The position numbers and the translations under genes were made by a program. Below the pieces are notes generated by a model. That model was not told where the DNA came from. It made no database searches and was given only the letters and a program-made list of their open reading frames with translations. Of a DNA stretch of 10,974 bases, positions 6,480 to 10,974 are shown piece by piece. The DNA comes from CAZCGA01 sp964498075 (GTDB lineage Bacteria > Desulfobacterota > Binatia > HRBIN30): positions 1-10,974 of the forward strand of contig CAZCGA010000179.1 of the NCBI GenBank assembly GCA_964498075.1, given 5' to 3'. How positions within the stretch are numbered: position 1 is the stretch's first letter; the number at the start of each line of letters is the position of its first letter.

Positions 6480-8099
6480 TCACGCAGCGGCGCGCTCGCT
6501 GCGGCCCGGCTGCACCGCGGCGATGAAGCGCAGATGCGCGTGGTGATCGAGGGTCTGTCGCAGCCAGAAGTCGTTCTTGAACAGCAGCAGCGGGCGACGC
6601 TCGACGTCGTACAGGCACAGCACGCCGCCGAGGCGCTCGAGCTCGGCGGGATCGAAGCTGCCCTCCACCCAACGGGCGTGACGCGACGGCACGGTTTCGA
6701 AACGCACCTCGACGTCGTACTCGCTCTTCAAGCGGTGTTGGATGACCTCGAACTGTAGCCGCCCGACGGCGCCGAGGATGGGGTCGCGCTCGAGGCGCTC
6801 GCGGTGGAAGAACACCTGGACCGCACCTTCCTCGGACAGCTGGTCGAGCCCCTTCTTCAATTGCTTGCGCTTGCGGGGCTCGGTCAGCACGAGGCGCACG
6901 AAGTGCTCCGGCGAGAAGCGCGGAATGCCGGCGAACTCGATGCCTCCGGCCTCGCTGAGCGAGTCGCCGATACGCAGCAGGCCCGGGTCCCACACGCCGA
7001 CAATGTCGCCGGCGAAGGCCTCCTCGATGAAGGTGCGTTCCTGTGCCCGGAACTGCAGCGAGCGCTTGAGGGTGAGCCGCTTGCCGGTGCGCCCGTGGGT
7101 CACTTCCATGCCGCGCACGAAGCGCCCGGAGCACACCCGCACGAAGGCGACACGGTCGCGGTGCAGCGGGTCCATGTTCGCCTGAATTTTGAAGACGAAG
7201 CCCGAGAACGCGGGCGCTTCGGGCGACACCGGGCCGGCAGTCGTCGCGCGCGGCAGCGGCGCCGGCGCCAGCTCGATGAACCGGTCGAGGAACGGCTCGA
7301 CGCCGAAGTTGGTCAAGGCGCTGCCGAAGAACACCGGCGTCAGCTCGCCGCTGCAGAAGGCTTGGTTGTCGAAGCCCGTGCCGGCGCCGTGCAGCAGGGC
7401 GAGCGAGTCCGACAGCCGATCGTGAGCCCGGTCGCCGATGGCGTCGCGGAACGCCGGGTCGTCGAGGCTGCTCACCTGCATCGTGGCTTTGTGCGCCGCC
7501 CGTTCGCCGCGGTCGAACAACAGCACCCGCTGCAACCAGCGGTCGTAGACCCCCTGGAAGCCGGCCCCGGCGCCGATCGGCCAAGTTGCCGGGCTGGCGG
7601 GAATGCCGAGCACCCGCTCGATCTCGTCGAGCAGGTCGAGCGGGTCGCGCCCGTCCCGGTCCATCTTGTTGATGAAGGTGACGATGGGGATGCGGCGCAT
7701 GCGGCAGACCTCGAACAGCTTGATGGTCTGCGGCTCCACGCCCTTGGCGCTGTCCAGCAGCATGATGGCGCAGTCGGCCGCGGCCAAGGTGCGGTAGGTG
7801 TCTTCGCTGAAGTCGTTGTGGCCGGGCGTGTCGAGCAGGTTGAGCTCGTAGCCGCGATAGGGGAACTGCATCACGCTGGTGGTGATGGAGATGCCGCGTT
7901 CGCGCTCGATCGCCATCCAGTCGCTGGTCGCGTGGCGCGCGTCGCGCCGCTGCTTCACCGACCCGGCCAGATGCACGGCGCCGCCGTAGAGCAGCAGCTT
8001 TTCGGTCAGCGTCGTCTTACCGGCGTCGGGGTGGGAGATGATCGCGAAGGTGCGGCGGCGCGCCACCTCCGCTTCCAGTCGTTCCTTCGAGTCGTTCAT
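6480..8099 (-). CDS. prfC: Peptide chain release factor 3 (RF3 GTPase)
   Basis: RF3 is a translational GTPase that removes RF1 or RF2 from the ribosome after peptide release. Numbered from the ATG at 8099, the 539-residue product shows G1 SHPDAGKT (22-29), G2 region ERGISI (67-72), G3 DTPGHND (90-96) and G4 NKMD (144-147). RF3-specific sequence includes SDWMAIERERG, the FFGSALTNFGVEPFLD region, and the C-terminal GAVGRLQFEVIQHRLKSEY. Length is close to the usual 525-530. The frame remains open to a TTG at 8120, which would add seven residues, and I prefer ATG because NDSKERLEAEVARRRTFAIISHP resembles typical RF3 starts. No strong ribosome binding site supports either choice. The gene converges on hsdM with a 72-base gap lacking a clear terminator and is divergent from hflX. 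The frame is intact. Confidence 0.95.
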   Translation of the reverse strand: MNDSKERLEAEVARRRTFAIISHPDAGKTTLTEKLLLYGGAVHLAGSVKQRRDARHATSDWMAIERERGISITTSVMQFPYRGYELNLLDTPGHNDFSEDTYRTLAAADCAIMLLDSAKGVEPQTIKLFEVCRMRRIPIVTFINKMDRDGRDPLDLLDEIERVLGIPASPATWPIGAGAGFQGVYDRWLQRVLLFDRGERAAHKATMQVSSLDDPAFRDAIGDRAHDRLSDSLALLHGAGTGFDNQAFCSGELTPVFFGSALTNFGVEPFLDRFIELAPAPLPRATTAGPVSPEAPAFSGFVFKIQANMDPLHRDRVAFVRVCSGRFVRGMEVTHGRTGKRLTLKRSLQFRAQERTFIEEAFAGDIVGVWDPGLLRIGDSLSEAGGIEFAGIPRFSPEHFVRLVLTEPRKRKQLKKGLDQLSEEGAVQVFFHRERLERDPILGAVGRLQFEVIQHRLKSEYDVEVRFETVPSRHARWVEGSFDPAELERLGGVLCLYDVERRPLLLFKNDFWLRQTLDHHAHLRFIAAVQPGRSERAAA

Positions 8100-8403
8100 G
8101 CCCAATCTCAGCTTCCTCAAGTATCTCCGATTTCCCGTTCACTCGTGGGCACCCACGCTGCGGATGTCCCCCGAAGGGAGGGTTGCATTCCCAGTGTTGA
8201 AGAGCAGCCAGCGTCGCCGCACAGAGCGGCACATCACTGCCGTGAGCGGCCGAAATCAGGGTGGGGTGCGGGAGACGATCACGGGCAAAGAGAAGACGAG
8301 ATCGCCGGCAAAGTCAATATGGGCGGCATCGACCCCACCGGGCTGCAAAGGTCTGGGGCGCGAGTCGGTTGCAACCGGAGGCGCGTGCGGTCATGCTCCG
8401 GGC
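8100..8403. other. Divergent spacer between prfC and hflX
   Basis: This 304-base stretch should hold the promoters of both genes. I find no clear -35/-10 pair. It contains CGTGGG (8144-8149) facing CCCACG (8152-8157), an interrupted palindrome of operator type, and GCCGC (8216-8220) facing GCGGC (8226-8230). The hflX frame is open through all of it, but the translation there does not resemble any HflX N-terminus. Confidence 0.6.
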
Positions 8404-9762
8404 ATGCCGCTGAATGCACCGCAGGACAAACCACGCGCCGCGCTCGTCGGGGTGCAGCTGCCCGGAGTCAGCGACGAAGAGCACGCGTCGTCGCTCGCTG
8501 AGCTCGGCCGTCTGGCGAAGACGCTCGGGCTGGCGGTTGTGGCGCGCATCACCCAGAAACGCTCGGGGCTCGCTGCGGCGGCGGTGGTCGGCGAAGGCAA
8601 GCTGAAGGAGCTGGCCCGCCTCACCGGCGGCAGCGGCCGCGTGCCCTCCGGAGTCCCGGCCCATCGCCGTCGCACCGGCGATGCCGAGACCGAGCCCGGC
8701 GACGAGGGAGAGACGGAGGAGGCGCTGCAGGCCAGAGAGCTGGCCAGCGTTGTGCTCGTCGACCACGAGCTTTCTCCGTCGCAGGCGCGCAATCTCGAGC
8801 GGGCCACCGGCGCCGAAGTGCTCGACCGCACCGCGGTGATCCTGGCGATCTTTCAGCGCCACGCCCGCAGCCGCGAAGCGGTGCTGCAGGTGGAGATCGC
8901 GCGTCTCGCCTACATGGCGCCGCGGCTGCGCGAGAGCGGTGGCGGCAAAGACCGCCAAGGCGGCGGGATCGGCAGCAAGGGTGCGGGCGAGTCGCAGCTG
9001 GAGGTCGACCGGCGCAAGGTGCGCGACCGCATCGCTGAGCTGCGGCGCGAGCTCGCGGCGATCGACAAGGATGCCGCCACGCGCCGACAGCGGCGCGCCA
9101 CGCAGCCGACCGTCGCCATCGTCGGCTACACCAACGCCGGTAAGTCATCCCTGATGCGGGCGCTGACAGGGAGCGAGCTGCTGATCGCCGACCAGCTGTT
9201 CGCCACCCTCGACACCACCGTGCGCGCTCTGCAGCCGGAGACCAAGCCGCGCATCCTGGTCAGCGACACGGTGGGATTCATCAAGAAGCTGCCCCACGAT
9301 CTCGTGGCCTCGTTTCGTTCCACCTTGGAGGAGGCGCGCGAGGCGGCGCTGTTGCTGCACGTGGTGGATGCCTCGGACCCTGCCCATTCGGCGCAGATGC
9401 AGGTCACCGCCGCGGTGCTGGCCGAGATCGATTCCGTCGACGCGCCACGGCTGCTGCTGCTCAACAAGAGCGACAAGCTTACGGAGGAGCAGCGCGCCGC
9501 ATTGGCGCGGGCCTTTCCTGAGGCGATGCTTCTGTCGGCGAAGTCGGCCGATGACGTCGCCCGGTTGCGCGAGCGCATCGTCGAGTTCTTCGAGCGCGAG
9601 ATGGTCGAGGACGAGATCGTGGTGCCGTACGCACGGCAACGGGTGGTGAGCACGATCTACGAACACTGTCGCGTGCTCGCCGAGGCCTGCGACGAGACCG
9701 GCACGCGCCTGCGGGTACGGGGGCGCCCCGACGTCGTGGCGCGCCTGCGCGCCGAGCTGTGA
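8404..9762 (+). CDS. hflX: GTPase HflX, ribosome-splitting factor
   Basis: HflX binds the 50S subunit or the whole ribosome and splits stalled or hibernating ribosomes. The 452-residue product has the HflX N-terminal domain with VGEGKLKEL (62-70) and DHELSPSQARNLE (120-132), then the helical linker YMAPRLRESGGGKDRQGGG. The glycine-rich segment is followed by GAGESQLEVDRR. The Obg-type G domain follows with G1 GYTNAGKSS (241-249), G3 DTVGF (288-292), G4 NKSD (354-357) and G5 SAK (378-380). A charged stretch at about 71-113, including GDAETEPGDEGETEE, is longer than the short link seen in E. coli HflX. I chose the ATG at 8404 because RAALVGVQLPG follows at the expected distance. A Shine-Dalgarno sequence is not evident, and GGAGG lies about 23 bases away. 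The gene is divergent from prfC. Confidence 0.93.
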   Translation: MPLNAPQDKPRAALVGVQLPGVSDEEHASSLAELGRLAKTLGLAVVARITQKRSGLAAAAVVGEGKLKELARLTGGSGRVPSGVPAHRRRTGDAETEPGDEGETEEALQARELASVVLVDHELSPSQARNLERATGAEVLDRTAVILAIFQRHARSREAVLQVEIARLAYMAPRLRESGGGKDRQGGGIGSKGAGESQLEVDRRKVRDRIAELRRELAAIDKDAATRRQRRATQPTVAIVGYTNAGKSSLMRALTGSELLIADQLFATLDTTVRALQPETKPRILVSDTVGFIKKLPHDLVASFRSTLEEAREAALLLHVVDASDPAHSAQMQVTAAVLAEIDSVDAPRLLLLNKSDKLTEEQRAALARAFPEAMLLSAKSADDVARLRERIVEFFEREMVEDEIVVPYARQRVVSTIYEHCRVLAEACDETGTRLRVRGRPDVVARLRAEL

Positions 9763-10010
9763 GCCTGTTTCCTCTCGCGCATTGCGCCGCTATCACTGGT
9801 GCGATACAGTCCATTCGAGTCTGTTTGAAGCCCCGCAGCACGGTCCGTCCAGAAGGCCTCATCCCTACCCACGTGTGCTCGGCGCGGACTCCGGAAGGAG
9901 ACAGCGTGCTACGGCGATACACCCGGAGACCACAAAGATGGCGTTTCCGAGCTGTGCCGTTTTTCACGACGCCATCAGGTGGCCTCGTGAACGGGTACGT
10001 GTGAACGAGA
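9763..10010 (+). other. Spacer after hflX with a possible short leader ORF
   Basis: There is no recognisable gene here. A strong Shine-Dalgarno sequence, GGAAGGAG (9893-9900), stands five bases before a GTG at 9906. That GTG opens a 32-codon ORF ending at the TGA 10002-10004, just six bases before the next ATG. Its product begins MLRRYTRRPQRWRFRA and is very arginine-rich. It may be a leader peptide or chance. No convincing hflX terminator was found. Confidence 0.4.
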
Positions 10011-10223
10011 ATGTGGAAACGTCTGCGTCAGGCGATCGCGCGGCATGGCAGTTGGGTGTGGCGACGAACAGGCAGGGGGCGCGAACTGCTGGGTCGCATC
10101 GCCGCGAAGAGAGAACGGGGTCAGGAGGACAGCCGTCGGAGCGCGGCGCGCGCGCGCTTCTGGGCCGATCTGCGCGAGGGACAGCGTGAAGCGGAAGCGC
10201 ACTGTTCACGGCGGGATCCGTGA
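10011..10223 (+). CDS. Small basic protein of unknown function, first of a coupled trio
   Basis: I do not recognise a family with confidence. The 70-residue product is strongly basic: MWKRLRQAIARHG, then arginine/lysine-rich helices, then RARFWADLREGQREAEAHC near the end, which looks like an amphipathic helix. There is no signal peptide or membrane segment. The ATG at 10011 has only a weak purine stretch (AACGAGA) before it. A 32-codon ORF with a strong ribosome binding site ends six bases upstream, so coupling from it is possible. The TGA at 10221-10223 overlaps the GTG of the next small ORF by four bases. That overlap is the main support that it is a real gene. The competing frame at 9782-10189 has no such link. 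Confidence 0.48.
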   Translation: MWKRLRQAIARHGSWVWRRTGRGRELLGRIAAKRERGQEDSRRSAARARFWADLREGQREAEAHCSRRDP

Positions 10224-10339
10224 CTGCTCATGCGATCCCGGACACTGGTGAGACACGGATGATCCACCTCATGCGTGCGGCGACGCAGCTGCGCCGCGTT
10301 GACGCGCGGCGGGAGCTGCACAAGGAAGGCGGTGCTTGA
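10220..10339 (+). CDS. 39-residue ORF of unknown function, second of a coupled trio
   Basis: The GTG at 10220 overlaps the upstream stop (GTGA), and the TGA at 10337-10339 overlaps the next ATG by one base (TGATG). The product ends MRAATQLRRVDARRELHKEG, a likely basic amphipathic helix. An alternative start is the ATG at 10259, preceded at six bases by GGTGAG, which would leave 26 residues. No family is recognised. It may be a small protein in its own right or a coupling ORF for the zinc-knuckle gene. Confidence 0.4.
   Translation: MTAHAIPDTGETRMIHLMRAATQLRRVDARRELHKEGGA
10322..10329 (+). promoter_or_regulatory. Ribosome binding site of the 68-residue CxxC protein
   Basis: AAGGAAGG lies nine bases before the ATG at 10339 and inside the preceding 39-residue ORF. 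It supports ATG 10339 rather than the in-frame TTG at 10336. Confidence 0.55.
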
Positions 10340-10545
10340 TGGGACGATTCGGGGACCCCAACCCCTGCGAAAACCTGAATCATCGACGGTCGGCCGCGCC
10401 CGTCGGCCACTGCCCACAGTGCGGCAGCGTCGTCAACGAGCGTATTCGGGCTCAACCGTGCAGCGAGACCCTGCACGCCGCGGCGCGGCGGGACCGCAGC
10501 GCTTTCTGTGTCGATTGTGGTGTGCAGTTGATCTTCAATCGCTGA
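10339..10545 (+). CDS. Small zinc-ribbon-like protein, third of a coupled trio
   Basis: The 68-residue product carries two knuckles, CPQCG (25-29) and CVDCG (57-61), spaced as in a treble-clef or zinc-ribbon metal site. Extra C10, C41, H15, H24 and H46 could serve a second site. The N-terminus reads MGRFGDPNPCENLNHRRS, and the chain ends FCVDCGVQLIFNR. There is no signal peptide or membrane segment, so a cytoplasmic metal-binding protein is likely. AAGGAAGG precedes the ATG by nine bases, and the start overlaps the upstream stop. The cysteine pattern, ribosome binding site and coupling make this the best supported of the three small ORFs. The function is unknown, and a DNA, RNA or protein partner is possible. 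It converges on the GH94-like gene, 40 bases away. Confidence 0.68.
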   Translation: MGRFGDPNPCENLNHRRSAAPVGHCPQCGSVVNERIRAQPCSETLHAAARRDRSAFCVDCGVQLIFNR

Positions 10546-10585
10546 GCTCCTGCGGCGTCATCTGCTCCATCAGCGGACCGCACGT

Positions 10586-10974
10586 TCATCCGAGGATCAC
10601 CTGCACCCGATGGGTCGCGCTGTCGTCCGACAGAGGAATCCGCGCCGGGTTCTCCACCAGCGCCGCGCCATCGAGCTCCACGCGGGTGACGCCGCGGCTG
10701 ACGCCGCGTGGGTTCTCCACCGTGATGTCGTAACGCGCGGAGTGGTAGCGGAAGACGATCTCGAAGCCGCGCCACGCCTTGGGGATGCACGGGTCGATGA
10801 GCAGCGTCGCGCCGCGTGTGCGGAAGCCGAGGATCGATTCGAGGCCGGCCCGGTACATCCACCCGGCCGAGCCGGTGTACCAGGTCCAGCCGCCGCGGCC
10901 GACGTGCGGCGCCGTGGCGTACACGTCGGCGGAGACGACGTAGGGCTCGACCTTGTAGCGATGCACGGCGGCGC
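10586..10974 (-). CDS. GH94/cyclic beta-1,2-glucan synthase-like protein, C-terminal fragment
   Basis: The frame is open to the right edge and stops at TGA (10588-10586), so only the last 128 residues are seen. The segment HVGRGGWTWYTGSAGWMYR (about residues 24-42 of the fragment) is the signature near the C-terminus of glycoside hydrolase family 94. That family comprises the cellobiose/cellodextrin phosphorylases and the C-terminal domain of NdvB-type cyclic beta-1,2-glucan synthases. It is followed by IDPCIPKAWRGFEIVFRY and VENPRGVSRGV, then a closing beta domain. The residues YKVEPYVVSADVYA just before also fit. The GTG at 10966-10964 is an internal codon, not a start. The catalytic aspartate lies outside the window, so phosphorylase and glucan synthase cannot be told apart. 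Confidence 0.82.
   Translation of the reverse strand, partial: AAVHRYKVEPYVVSADVYATAPHVGRGGWTWYTGSAGWMYRAGLESILGFRTRGATLLIDPCIPKAWRGFEIVFRYHSARYDITVENPRGVSRGVTRVELDGAALVENPARIPLSDDSATHRVQVILG

Noticed and set aside
5565..7584. Long minus-strand frames over hsdM and in the second prfC frame (5565-6464 and 6370-7584)
   Set aside because: They are shadows of hsdM and prfC, arginine/alanine-rich with no domain.
8289..8317. TTGACT on the minus strand (8317-8312) as a prfC -35 box
   Set aside because: At 17 bases the -10 would be TTCTCT, a poor match, so I do not call a promoter.
6804..8501. 565-codon plus-strand open frame
   Set aside because: It lies antisense to prfC, whose motifs are complete. 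The translation is low-complexity and typical of a high-GC shadow frame.
9782..10189. 135-codon frame overlapping the small basic ORF
   Set aside because: The translation shows no family and no overlap with neighbouring starts. The 10011 frame has better linkage.
1..10974. tRNA, rRNA, CRISPR arrays or insertion sequences
   Set aside because: I saw no cloverleaf, no spaced repeats, and no transposase or integrase sequence on either strand.

Overview
This is a GC-rich bacterial chromosomal segment. Codons are G/C-ended and most genes begin with ATG or GTG. The core genes (a DEAD-box RNA helicase, prfC for release factor 3, hflX, and a GH94-type glycan enzyme) are widespread and do not fix a phylum. 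A high-GC Desulfobacterota, Binatota, Acidobacteriota or Myxococcota-like genome would fit, but that is a guess.

Layout. At 1-85 (minus) is the N-terminus of a DEAD-box helicase that runs off the left edge. A 533-base gene-free stretch (86-618) is rich in GC inverted repeats. From 619 to 6407 (plus) lies a type I restriction-modification locus in the unusual order hsdR - hsdS - toxin/antitoxin - hsdM. hsdR has an in-frame TGA and lacks the usual C-terminal assembly domain. hsdM has two frameshifts. hsdS and the BrnT-like toxin/CopG-like antitoxin pair between them are open. The restriction and methylation subunits therefore look decayed while the specificity subunit and the toxin-antitoxin pair survive. 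A palindromic repeat overlaps the 3' end of hsdS, and the ribosome binding site of the toxin gene lies at its edge.

From 6480 to 8099 (minus) is an intact prfC, convergent with hsdM. A 304-base divergent spacer separates it from an intact hflX (8404-9762, plus). The helicase, prfC and hflX all act on RNA or the ribosome, so the restriction locus looks like an accessory insertion into a neighbourhood of translation genes.

Downstream of hflX is a string of very small plus-strand ORFs with overlapping stop and start codons: 10011-10223 (70 aa, basic), 10220-10339 (39 aa), and 10339-10545 (68 aa, two CxxC knuckles). A 32-codon leader-like ORF with a strong Shine-Dalgarno sequence (9906-10004) may precede them. 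I recognise no function for these, and they are the best candidate for an undescribed small system here. The window ends in the C-terminal part of a GH94/cyclic beta-1,2-glucan synthase-like protein on the minus strand (10586-10974).
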